From Calamus simplicifolius (lineage: Eukaryota; Streptophyta; Magnoliopsida; Arecales; Arecaceae), in assembly GCA_900491605.1 (NCBI GenBank), contig UESW01004356.1, positions 89,093 through 153,092 on the forward strand: 64,000 nucleotides of DNA, read 5' to 3'. Positions within the stretch are counted from its first letter, which is position 1; every line of letters begins with the position of its first letter. The notes under the pieces are model-generated. The model did not search any database. It had not been told where the DNA came from and worked only from the letters and a program-made list of their open reading frames with translations. The translations under genes were made by a program, and so were the position numbers. Below are positions 1 to 10,604 of this stretch, piece by piece.

Positions 1-570
1 ATTTTATTTAAATTATTTGCGACGCATTTGTTGCGTCGCTAAATTAAAAATAATTTTTCTTATTTTTTAATTTATTGCGTCGCTAATACGTCACTATTTA
101 ATATATTTAATTCTTTTAAAAACATTGCGACGCACTTGTAGGCGTCGCAATATTTTTTTTTGATAATTAGATTTTATAAAATTTAATTTCATTTCAATTA
201 TTTGTGACGCAATTGGTGCGTCGCTAAATAAAAAATAATTTTTCTAATTATCTATTTTATTGCGTCGCTAGTGCGTCGCTATTTAAAATATTTAATTCTA
301 TTAAAAACATTGTGACGCAATTATTGCATCGCAATATTTTTATTGATATTTATATTTAATAAAAAATTAATTTAAAAATATTGCGACGTAATATTTGCGT
401 CGCAATATTAAAAATTTAATTTTTTTTTTAATGGTTTATTGAGTCGCTAATGGGTCGCTAATGCGTTGCAATATTTTGTTGTCACAACGGCGTCGCAAAG
501 AGGTCGCAATTTAGCGACGCAATTATGCGTCGCTAAATTTGCATCGCTATTTTAGTATTTTCTTGTAGTG
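1..570 (-). mobile_element. CACTA (En/Spm) transposon terminus with subterminal repeats
   Basis: This stretch is packed with copies of the short motif GCGTCGC/GCGACGC in both orientations, separated by AT-rich spacers. It ends at 558-570 in TTTTCTTGTAGTG, the reverse complement of the canonical CACTACAAGAAAA terminal inverted repeat. Arrays of short subterminal repeats next to such a TIR are the hallmark of plant CACTA elements, where they bind the element's own protein. The rest of the element lies to the left of the window. The next three bases, CTA (571-573), would be the target duplication. The motif and TIR closely match the element at 16942-22910, so both belong to one family. The strand is nominal. 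Confidence 0.85.
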
Positions 571-1446
571 CTAGTCACGACGATTACTATATGCACACAA
601 ACATAAAGGGCAAATATCCGTCACGGCTGCATGTATAGAGTCAGAAACCAGGAACTTCTAAAACTTGCAGCATTACCAAGTTTAAAAATGTATTTTGTAG
701 AATTAAAAAAAAAAAAAAGACGAGGGGCAAACATTACTGTGAAGCATGGATGAACGGCAAGCTAATGCTAGGTTTTTGTGAACTTCAAACCTCAATTGCC
801 GGGTTATATTTGTATGCTGGATTTGTTAGACATAAAACCAATACATTTAATTCATATATATCAAATCATTAACATGGGAATTATCTATGTTAAATCAAAA
901 CTTATCAAGAATAACAATTACTTTACTTTCTATCGATGTCAAATAAAGAAAAACTTACGGATAACTTCTAGTCAGAGTGATTTCACAAAAAAAAAATCCT
1001 TTTAAGCTACAGCGCAAGTTCTTCTAGAAATTTTATTGATGTTGATAGAATCAAGAAGAAAAGATTTTGTATTCTCTTCGTACCAAGAAAAAAGAAAGAG
1101 AAAGCATCCTTTTATAAAAATGAAACCATGTAAAAGAAATTACCCTCTCTGCAGTTACGAAAATTGCAACTCCTTTTTCCATTTCATTATCATCTTGGGC
1201 ATATTGAACATTTATTTTTAACATCTTCCACTTGCACATGATGATAATTTCATTCATAACATATATCTCTCATTTAGATTTCTAAATATAATTCATACTA
1301 AGAAAATGGACCGTGTGACCAATAAGTTCAGTTGAGCTATAATGTTTTATAACGGTTATGAGTACATAGCAGCTCCAATAATAGAGAGAGAGAACAAACA
1401 CATATAAACTTGCTTATACCCTAGACTAAAAATTTTGCATCATTAC
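571..1446. other. Intergenic, no gene recognised
   Basis: AT-rich sequence with short chance ORFs only, up to 75 codons, and no recognisable domain. ATTAC at 1442-1446 is the left target-site duplication of the following LTR element. Confidence 0.6.
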
Positions 1447-2043
1447 CGTTGGAAAAAGTTTAAATAAAAAAAGGGGGAACGCCCGCGAACGGTTTCGCTC
1501 GCGGACGTTCACTGACGCAATGGAAACGTTGCGTGAATGTTGGAAGGCCAACGTCCAGAAACGACCCAAACAATTCATTTTGTAAGCCGTTTCTGATATG
1601 ATTTGGGGCTAACAACTATCAGGCCTTTAAGGCCATTATGGGCCGAGCCGTTGGAGCTTTTATATGCTAAGCCTATAAATAGGCTTAAGGATTTAGATTG
1701 AGGAAGGGTGAATCAGAATATTTTTTATATTATTTTTGTTGTTATTTGTTGGGCATCTGAAGGTAATCATTAGGTTTGCACCTTCACACGATCATGCTCG
1801 TAGTAGGAGGATCGAATCGAGCCATCGAGCTGGATCATTATACCTTAGGGACAGATCACCAACAACTTGCATGAATGGAGCAAAAATTTGATCCTTAGGG
1901 CAGTGTCTAACATGCCTCGATCCTGGCTTAGATTCATATATTCTTTTTATATTTCGTTTATATTTTGCAATTACATTTCTAAATAATTCTCTAGCAATTT
2001 TTAGGAAGGATAGTTTTTGAAAGAACAAAAATATTTTTCAACA
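1447..2043 (+). repeat. 5' LTR of the deleted Copia element
   Basis: 597 bp, beginning CGTTGGAAAAAG and ending TTTTTCAACA. A TATA box TATAAATA is at 1674-1681. It aligns along its length with 4117-4748, apart from short indels. Confidence 0.88.
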
Positions 2044-3029
2044 GCTAAGAATCAAATTTTTTTTCTTTTCTAAAAATTGCTTATCATTTAAGTAGTTTAA
2101 TTAATTATAAAATCTTTACAATATTTACTTTATCTCTGATGCAATAAATTAAGCAAATTGTTTGGTATATATTTTATCTAATATTTAACTTTTTTAGCCA
2201 TTTTCTTATTCTGGTTCTGAGTTTGCTCAACATATAAAGCTTTTATGCCATCCCAAAATGCATGTGCATTAATGGTGCAAATGTTGCTATGCTAAATTGT
2301 GATCATCCACAACTATCTCTCAAAATACTACTTGCTGACATAATGTTGACAGCAAATTTTGTCTTCGTCTTGACTCCAAATAATTGTATCTAATTTTTAT
2401 TTGACTTAATGTTTATTCCCTTCTTTCCTGATGTTATACATGCTCCTTGACTAGAAGGGTCACTCCACAAATATATTACCAAGACTGATGATAATAAATT
2501 TACTTGGAATGCTATTAGTTTCCTTCTTATATTATATTTTTTTTCAAGATGAATGTTCATGGCCTTTTGAATTTAGAAGCCGTCTTATAATAATAAAGCC
2601 AAATGGGGGTACAAATTAAATTATATATGACTTGCGAAGCTAATTATATTGATATTTGTGGTGGGTACCTAAGGGAATCTCTTAAATCATATTTTTCCTT
2701 CATACCTAGCTCTATATGCTTTAGTTAATTTAGAGAACTAGGAAAAGATTAGATTGAGCTTTCATATAAAGCTACTTCATTTAGTGGTGACTGTAAGCAG
2801 TTTCTTACATAAAGAATTGATAAGCATCTCTTAGATTTTTGCTTTCCTGTGATTATTATATGCTTACAGCTTCAAAGAAAAAAAAATCATGGAATATAGA
2901 TATATATACACTATATTATGTAACTGCAAAACCTGTTGTGAACTAATAATAATCCCATTAGTTGCCTTGAAGTTAACTTTTGAAGGATCTTCACCTTGGA
3001 TGGTTGATTATGGAGAAGGTATTTAAAGG

Positions 3030-3030
<1 letters not shown>

Positions 3031-3109
<79 letters not shown>
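3031..3109. repeat. (TA)n microsatellite, about 40 units
   Basis: An uninterrupted run of TA dinucleotides close to 80 bp long, inside the deleted Copia element. The open frame across it on the reverse strand (alternating Tyr-Ile) is an artefact of the repeat. Confidence 0.97.
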
Positions 3110-3111
<2 letters not shown>

Positions 3112-3441
3112 CATGTGTGTATACACACATGCTTGCACTTGTGCACATAATATATGCGTGCTTGTAAGTAGATGTATTTTCACATCATTTCATTATTTTA
3201 CTTTCAAGTGCAGCTATTAGCATATAACTGCATTCTTATATAAATGCAAAGTCTTCTTATTTTAGATAAGTATTTTCTGTTATAATGGTCATTGAGAGAT
3301 TACTCCATGTTTTATCTTGTTTCAGTTTGAAAGTTGTGATCTCCTTTAGTTATAATTTTTCTGTATGGCTTTATCTTGAATATCAAGCATTGCCAAGCCA
3401 TATACGGCTTCGTCATAAGTCTATAAGAAAAAAAAAATGAT

Positions 3442-3593
3442 GTTATTTCCCTGAAATTTGTTAAATCCAAGAAGAATTTGGCAAATCAATTAACCAAGGG
3501 ATTATCTAGGAGTGGAGTCCTAGATTCATCGAGGAGGATGTGGCTTAAGCCCATTATTTGGTCACTAGCAGTGGATACCCAACCTATGTGATT
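3442..3593 (+). pseudogene. Copia RNase H C-terminal remnant
   Basis: Forward translation gives a short stretch with FVKSKKNLANQLTKGLSR followed by GVLDSSRRMWLKPI. This is the conserved C-terminal tail of Copia RNase H, normally a variant of SKxNLADxLTKxLSR then a GMxLKP motif. It ends in TGA. It is the only coding remnant of the element and lies about 0.5 kb before the 3' LTR, where the end of pol is expected. All upstream pol domains are missing. Confidence 0.75.
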
Positions 3594-4116
3594 AGAGATT
3601 CCATGAATGAGGTTCAATATGGTAAAAATGAAGCTGATTGAGTGATCATGTTAGAGCATAAATTTTTGAAATAATTTTTCATCCCATCCCTATGATGAGT
3701 GCTCTTATAAAGTGACAAAGTAAATTTGTATAAGGTTGAGTCATACTCTTAATGGATCCGAGGTAGGTTATCTGCAGGGAATTGTCACAAATACCCTTGG
3801 AGGATTCACCTATATGAGAATCGTCATATTAGGCTGTGACTAAAGGTTTAGGCTAACCTTAAAGAATTCTAATAAAAAATCAAGGTACTAAGCGCAAGGC
3901 CTTTACCGCTTAAATCTAATTGATCCATACTGTGTGTGTGATTAGTAGAAGTCTGAGTCAAAGGACCTAGTTCAAGGTCTAATCCACTATGGTTCCTTCA
4001 ACACTAAGTGAGGTTCAAGTTCACATAACACCTCACCTATGATGCAGTATAAGATGCCCTAAAATTTTGTTATATTTATTTTATTTTATTTTTTATTTAA
4101 AACTTTTGTGAGAAAT

Positions 4117-4748
4117 TGTTGAAAAAAGTTTAAATAAAAAAAAGGAATGCCCGTGAGCGAAATGCTCGCGGACGTTCACTGACACAATGGAAACGTGAAC
4201 GTTGGAAGGCCAACGTTCATCAACATCCAGAAACGGCCCAAACAATTCATTTTGTAAGCCGTTTCTGACGTGATTTGGGGCTAACGGCTATCAAGCATTT
4301 AAGGCCATTATGGGCCGAGCCGTTGGAGCTTTTATGGGCTAAGCCTATAAATAGGCTTAAGGATTCAGATTAAGGAAGGGTAAATTAGAATATTTTTTTA
4401 TATTATTTTTGTTGTTATTTGTTGGGCATCTGAAGGTAATCATTGGGTTTTCACCTTCACACGATCGTGCTCGTAGTAGGAGGATCGGATCGAGCTGGAT
4501 CGTTGTACCTTAGGGACAGATCGCCAACAACCTGCATGATCGTTGTACCTTGGGGACAGATCGCCAACAACCTGCATGAAAAGGAAAAAATCTGATCCTT
4601 AGGGCAGTGTCTAACACGCCTTGATCGTGGCTTAGATTCATAAATTCTTTTTATATTTCATTTATATTTTGTAATTACATTTCTAAATTAATTCTCTAGC
4701 AATTTCTAGGAAGAATATTTTTTGAAAGAATAAAAATATTTTCCAACA
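4117..4748 (+). repeat. 3' LTR of the deleted Copia element
   Basis: 632 bp, beginning TGTTGAAAAAAG and ending TTTTCCAACA, with a TATA box at 4346-4353. It is longer than its partner mainly because of an exact-length 40-bp tandem duplication (4498-4537 and 4538-4577, one base different). Other differences from the 5' LTR are scattered substitutions and small indels. Confidence 0.9.
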
Positions 4749-4753
4749 ATTAC

Positions 4754-5457
4754 ATCTCTGGTCCCTCAAAAACATCAAAGAGCATGCTTAATCTTTCATA
4801 AGCATAATGTATTCACAATTATGTCAAGTAAATTACGTAATTTGGTTGACATGTGAACGCATAATATGATGTAAATTAAATCGGTCTTCCTTCTAAACTC
4901 GAATATTTTAACTTCATATAGCTGCTTTCCTAGACATATCCCGCAAATTGCATAATTCTTGATTATTGGTAACATGCTAAAGTAGCAACACTATAATAAA
5001 GTCTTAAGAGATAATTAAAAGTCATAAGGGTATATATATAAAAATAACTGTAAATCTCCAAGGTCTCGCATAGAGAAGAAGCAGGAATTCATTCTTCTAC
5101 TATCCTTATTGGTCAACTAAGCACACATGGTATGAATCACGTGCTACGATGTTTCTTTCTTTAATAAGAGCGTATGTCTTCTTATTTCAAACATCGTATA
5201 GACTTAAGTTCAGACACACTTCGGTCTCTAACCTGAATTCACCAACCATATCTTTTCTAACCATGTGAATTCATGTCTGGCTATTAAACATGCAAAGTAA
5301 ATAGTGAAATATTTACTTCAATTATAATTATTATAATGATCTTATCATGATATCTGATCAAGGTGACATAGACTTTAGCTTATCTCTCTTAAAATTTTTT
5401 AGCTGATAGCTATCTCATCTCTGCATGTTATATGATCATCAGAGGCGATTATCTATG
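4754..5457. other. Intergenic, no gene recognised
   Basis: AT-rich sequence between two retroelements. No ORF of note, no domain, no clear terminal repeat was seen. It may be an old retroelement remnant, but nothing visible supports a name. Confidence 0.5.
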
Positions 5458-5524
5458 TGTTGGCCTAGATGGCAACCCAAGAGGGGGGATGAATTGGGTT
5501 CTTAAAAATTTTGGCTCTTAAAAC
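5458..5524 (-). repeat. Terminal 67 bp of the Sirevirus-3 LTR
   Basis: Reverse complement of a typical Sirevirus LTR end: CCCAATTCATCCCCCCTCT, then TGGGTTGCCATCTAGGCCAACA. The same end occurs at 12430-12470 and 47750-47786 in forward orientation. The remaining 1.35 kb of this LTR is found 7 kb away at 12471-13818. Confidence 0.85.
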
Positions 5525-5668
5525 TGTTGACCTCATATTGATTTTGATGAAACTCAAAATAATTAAGTATTGTGCTAATATTATCGCTATCAAATTTAAT
5601 CAATTTCAGGCTATTCATCATGGAATAATGCACTTCCTTTAGCCCAAGGTACAGTGCGATTCATAATG
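5525..5668 (+). repeat. Truncated 5' LTR of Sirevirus-1
   Basis: Begins TGTTGACCTCATATTG and matches 10605-10748 almost base for base up to TTCATAATG. It then breaks off into integrase coding sequence. Confidence 0.88.
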
Positions 5669-7588
5669 ATCCGAAATCTGATGAAAGTATTTTTTTTGGT
5701 TACTCTTCTTCTAGTAGAGCTTACGGAGTTTTCAACATACCTTAGTGATTGAAGAATCAATTCATGTCGCTTTTGATGAAACTGATGATCTTCCAATGAG
5801 TGAGAGAAAGGCTATTAATGATGCAGGAGAAATTAAAAATCAAGTGAAAGAACTTACTTTGGAGGAAAAAGAAGACTCAAATATCCAAACCAATTAAGAA
5901 AAGGAAAATTATGAAGAACCACAAGGTAATCATGATCTAGAAAAAGGTTGGAGGTATGTACACAATCATCCAAAGGAATTTATTATTGATGATCTCACAC
6001 ATGGTGGTAGAACTAGATATTCATTTAAAGATACTTATAATAACTTAGCATTTGTGTCTCATATTAAACCTAAATGTTTTGAAGATGCTAAAGATGATAT
6101 AGAATGGATAAATGCTATGCATGATGAATTAAACCAATTTGAAAGAAATAATGTATGGCCACTAGTTAATAGACCTTATGATCATCCAATTATTGGGACT
6201 AAATGGGTATTTAGAAATAAGTTGGATGAGCATGGTAATATAGTTAGAAATTAAGCAAGACTAGTAGCTAAAGATTATTGTCAGAAAGAAGGAATTGATT
6301 TTGATGAAACTTATGGTCCTGTTGGTAGACTAGAAGCTATTAGATTGTTACTTACTTTTGTATGCTTCATGAATTTCAAATTATATCAAATGGATGTTAA
6401 AAGCGCTTTCATAAATGGATATATTGCCGAACAAGTGTTTGTCGAGCAACCATCAAGATTTAAGAATCATTTGTTTCCAAACCATGTTTTAAATTGAACA
6501 AAGCTTTGTATGGTTTGAAGCAAGCTCCTCGAGCATGGTATGAATGATTAAGCAAATTCTTGATTAGCAATGAATTCATTAGAAAAAATGTTGATACAAC
6601 ACTTTTTATTAAGAGAGAAAATAATAATATGCTTATTGTCCAAATTTATGTTGATGACATCATTTTCGATTCTACTAACGAAAATTATGTCAAGACTTTG
6701 CAAAGCTTATGCAGGGAGAGTTCGAGATGAGCATAATGGGTGAGTTAAACTATTTTCTTAGACTATAAATGAAGCAGAGTGATGATGGAATCTTCATTTG
6801 TCAAAGAAAATATATCAAAGAAATATTAAAGAACTTGGCATAGAGACTTTCAAGTATATCGATACACTTATGAGCTCTTCTTGTAGATTAGACTCCTGTA
6901 GTACTGATAAGAGTGTTGATTTAAAATTATATAGAGGAATGATAGGAACTTTATTGTATTTAACTGTAGTAGGCCAGATATATTATTCAGTGTGTGCATG
7001 TATGCTAGATATCAGGCTAACCCTAAGGAACCCCATTTATTAGTTGTTAAGAGAATATTTAAACATTTGAGTGGTTCAGTAAACTTAGGATTATGGTATG
7101 ATAAATAATCTAGCATTGACTTAATAGGATACACTTATTCAAACTTTGCAAGTTGTAAATTAGATAGAAAATCTACTAATAAAACTTGCCAATTTTTAGG
7201 TGTTAATTTAATCTCATGGTTTAGTAAGAAATAAACTTCAGTGACATTGTCCACAGCTGATGCTGAGTACATTGCAGTTGAAGTTGTTGCGCTCCAATTT
7301 TATGGATTAAATAACAACTAGAAGACTATGGCATTAAACTTAAAACATTCCAATAAAATGTTATAATACTAGTACTATCAATTTAACTAAAATCCTATTC
7401 AACACTCTAGGACAAAACATATAGAGATTAGGCATCATTTTATTAAAGATCATGTTAATAATGGCAATATTGTGCTTAAGCATATTTGTACTGATTTGCA
7501 GCTCGCTGATATTTTCACAAAATCCCTTGATGAATCATAATTTTGTGAAATTAGAATAGAGCTTGGTATGCTTGATCCTACTATTTAA
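5669..7588 (+). pseudogene. Sirevirus-1 pol remnant (integrase tail, RT, RNase H)
   Basis: Broken Copia polyprotein. In order: integrase C-terminus (SDESIFFGYSSSSRAYGVFN-like, about 5675-5745), reverse transcriptase (HDELNQFERNNVWPL at about 6120, KWVFRNKLDEHG, QMDVKSAF, YGLKQAPRAWYE, YVDDIIF at about 6650) and RNase H to the stop at 7586-7588. Several internal stops are visible (for example RNstop at 6254) plus frameshifts, so it cannot be expressed as a whole. The RT catalytic YVDD is still readable. It follows a 5' deletion junction at 5668/5669 and is followed by the envelope-like gene, the order expected for a Sirevirus. Confidence 0.88.
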
Positions 7589-8054
7589 ATGAGTCATCAT
7601 GATTGTTTAATTTATATACACTCCTATACTCATTATGATTGCATGAATTTTATGTCATATGAATCGCAACTGTTTGATCTTTATGTTCCTTATTTTTAAT
7701 ATTTTTATTGAATCAATTTCAAATTATTTTGGCTGATGTAATGAATGAATAGAATCATTTATTGTTATTTTATTTGGTCTACCGATTTTCATATTCTGGA
7801 ATTCTACTTTTTGGCAACTGGTTATCTAAATTCCCTACTTTGGAATACCAACTTTGAATTGTTGGCTTTCCAACTAAGGAAAAAGGGACTGGATGCTATT
7901 TGAACTATATTGCTCCCAATTCCATCCTTCTCCAAGCCATGCATCACCATTTTCTTCCTCTCCAAGCCCAAGCCAAGCATGTTCTTCCTCTTCCCCTCAA
8001 GTTTCTTCCACTTCTTCATTTCAACTTTAAATCCCATTGTTTTTCTTTGGATCA
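7589..8054 (+). other. Sirevirus-1 pol-env spacer with near-palindromic motifs
   Basis: Noncoding spacer. Between about 7790 and 7875 it holds several imperfect copies of a TTGGNATNCYAA-like motif (CTGGAATTCTAC, TTGGAATACCAA and similar), the same motif family that is repeated in the element's LTR near 11160-11560. Confidence 0.55.
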
Positions 8055-9649
8055 ATAGCTCCTAAAAGTAAATCGGTTTGTGGATCATCATCCCGAGGTA
8101 TTAGTGAGTGCTCTCCTTTTAATTCTTCTAGTTTTCAATCTATAATTAGAAGATCTATAGCATTAAAAAAATAGTTGATTTTGAGTTCCTAGCATCTAAA
8201 AAATTTTCAATTGGAGAAAACTTAGCATATCAAGGTTGGGAACATCTACTCAAGACAAACCTTCCCATTTATCCGGACCTTGTCAAAATTTTCTATCATA
8301 ATATTAGCTTTGAAAATGATTGTGTATCTTCAAAAGTTAAAGGTGTTAGAATTGATCTTGATGAAGATACTTTGAGAGAGATTTTGAATATTCTAGATAT
8401 TGATTTTGGTGAGGACACTCTTGATGACAAAAGCATAAATTAGAAACTATTCTTAACATTGATGATGCTTCTCATATCAATCGTGTCTTTGCTAAAGATT
8501 TAAATGCAGAAATAAGGCTACTTCATAGTATTGTTTCTCATTGTCTTACTTTTAGGAGTGGTAGTTTTGACTACGTTAATGATCGAGATTTGACTATTAT
8601 ATTTCATGTTGTGACCCAAACTCATTTACACCTACCTAGAAAAATGATTTGTGTGATAAGAGAGGCAGTTAGTAAATCTTAAGCTGCTCTACCCTATGGC
8701 CTACTTTTTACCCATATTTTTAATCATTTCAATGTTAATGTTAGAGGTGAGAATGTCTACAACCTTAGCCACACCGATATCTTCAATGAGCGTATCTTAA
8801 ACCGTATGGGATTTGCTAAGGTTGATGACCTTTGGACTAGGAATAAAGGAAAAATGTAAGAAATCTCTGCACCTATCCAGGGGGAGCAATCTACTATGCC
8901 TCAGGAATTTTTTACTGAACCTCTGAGTTATCCTTCTGTTTCTGCTGAACACCAAAATTATCCTTCTATTTCTAATGTACCTTGGAATTTTACTTCTGTG
9001 CTTGCTGATCCTCCTACAAATTATTCTTGTATATTTGTTGAATAAGGTTTTATGCCTTTGGATCCCAATCCTTCTATTAATATTTATCCCTATTTTATTA
9101 ACAATCTTACCACTGACTCAAATCCATCCAATGTTCCACAGTCTACTTAGAATCCTTTCTAACCAAGTCATCCTATGGTTACCAAAATGGACCCTAATGA
9201 TATGGATACTTTGGTTCGTAGGATTTCTGATGTTGTTTCTCTTGATGGATCTATCAACAGTTCATCTTTTTATTCTTCTGATACTACTCTGATTCCCTAC
9301 ATATCTTTAATGTTTTCTACCCTAAGTGAAATCAAATTAAGCTTATATGATTTACAACGTAGTGTGACCATCATTAAAGAAAAAGCATTCAATTATGGTA
9401 CTATGATGGACATTTCCAATTTCTTTGTCGAGTTAGCCAAGCGATGTGAATTCCTTGTTGGATAGTGCTGGTATTGCAAGTAATGAGATGTCTTCTTTTA
9501 GATTACAAACTGTCAAGGCCCAGCATGCTCTTGACAATCATTCTAAGCTCATTGTTGAGTGCCACAATATGCAACAAGAGATTCAATCTTTTATGTCTCG
9601 GTTATCTTCTAATGTTAAAGACCCACTCAACGACCTGCCCCTTATTTGA
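8055..9649 (+). pseudogene. Envelope-like gene of Sirevirus-1, degenerate
   Basis: Third gene of the Sirevirus, between pol and the 3' LTR. The start is aligned to the intact-looking start at 53125: there ATG GCG CCT AAG, here ATA GCT CCT AAA at 8055, so the start codon is mutated. The N-terminal domain resembles the 'putative plant transposon protein' family (WEHLLKTNLPIYPDLVKIF at about 8240-8295, then LLHSIVSHC and LPYGLLFTHIF). A Ser/Pro-rich linker (8870-9150) and a C-terminal helical region (9180-9649) follow. Stops and frameshifts break the frame. Function in retrotransposition is unproven; 'envelope-like' is a name given by position and predicted coiled coil. Confidence 0.75.
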
Positions 9650-10604
9650 CATCATCCTATCCTTCCAGACGTGCTCATGGATCTTCTTCGTCTTCTCGTT
9701 GAAGTCATTGACTGATGCTACTTATGGATTTTCGCTTATGCTACTCCTGCCTATGTTACTTCTATTATTCTGGACTTATATTTTTTAAAAACTATGTTTC
9801 TTATGTTTGTATGGATTGTATAATTGTTGCTTACCATTGAGGACCAATGTGTGTATTGGCTTATAAGTTATTAATGACTGGTTCGTATGGTTTGCAAGAT
9901 CTATTTAACTTCATATGCACTCATAATATCTGCTTAATGTTGAAAATTTTATGCTTATCATTACTTGCTATACTTTATTCATTCCATTAAAGAAAAGACA
10001 TACAGTGATAGATGCAAACTCTTTCACCTTCTTTTTGATTAATGACAAAAGAGAAAGAAATGAAATGGAGCATACATTCTAATCTTCTAATCTTCATATT
10101 CCAAAAAAAAAAAAATTCTTTTGGGGGAGAAATGAAATGCATACATTACCTCATATTTTTGATTTTTTTTGTTTTGGAAAAAATAGAAAACATACATTCT
10201 AATTTCAATGTTATGTCTTGAAAACTTCTTTTGAAAAATGGAATGGGAGAAATAGAAAACATACATTCTGATTTCAATGTTATGTCTTGAAAACTTGTTT
10301 TGAAAAATGGAATGGGAGAAATGGAAAGCATACACTTCACCACTCTAATTTTAAAGCCTTCAAACACTTTATTGTTGTTTTTCATTCTGTAAATATAAAA
10401 TGCATTCATTTGAAAATTTTCATTATTTTAAACCAAAGGGGGAGCTTTGCAAGGTATAATATTTTGAAAATCAAAATTTTGGCACATTACATATATTTTG
10501 ACACGCACTGTCTTATGCTTCAAAATTGTAAGAAATATTTTGATTGAATTTCTTATCTCTTATTAAAGACTTAATGGTTTTGTCATCATCAAAAAGAGAG
10601 AGAT
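9650..10604 (+). other. Sirevirus-1 3' noncoding region with purine tracts and a 69-bp repeat
   Basis: Noncoding DNA before the 3' LTR. Purine tracts resembling multiple polypurine tracts occur at about 10123-10130 (TTGGGGGAGAAAT), 10434-10443 (AAAGGGGGAG) and 10591-10603 (AAAAAGAGAGAGA), the last directly before the LTR. Two full copies and a partial third of a 69-bp unit lie at 10182-10250, 10251-10318 and onward. Confidence 0.7.
10182..10335 (+). repeat. 69-bp tandem repeat, two copies plus a partial third
   Basis: Units begin AAATAGAAAACATACATTCT (10182), the same with few changes at 10251, and AAATGGAAAGCATACA at 10319. Two overlapping reverse ORFs here simply read this repeat. Confidence 0.88.

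Larger units (their letters stand above)
1447..4748 (+). mobile_element. Internally deleted Copia-type LTR retroelement
   Basis: Two directly repeated LTRs (1447-2043 and 4117-4748) enclose about 2.07 kb. The element is flanked by a perfect 5-bp target duplication, ATTAC (1442-1446 and 4749-4753), so both outer ends are those of a single insertion. The interior has no gag, protease, integrase or reverse transcriptase. It keeps only the tail of a Copia RNase H (3442-3593) and a long TA microsatellite. Copia lineage is inferred from that tail. The first LTR base is C instead of T, a point mutation of the usual TG end. The element could not move without help from another copy. Confidence 0.85.

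Noticed and set aside
1..560. CRISPR-like array of GCGTCGC repeats
   Set aside because: Repeats are short, in both orientations and irregularly spaced; a CACTA TIR follows.
2911..3183. 90-codon reverse ORF
   Set aside because: It is the translation of the (TA)n microsatellite.
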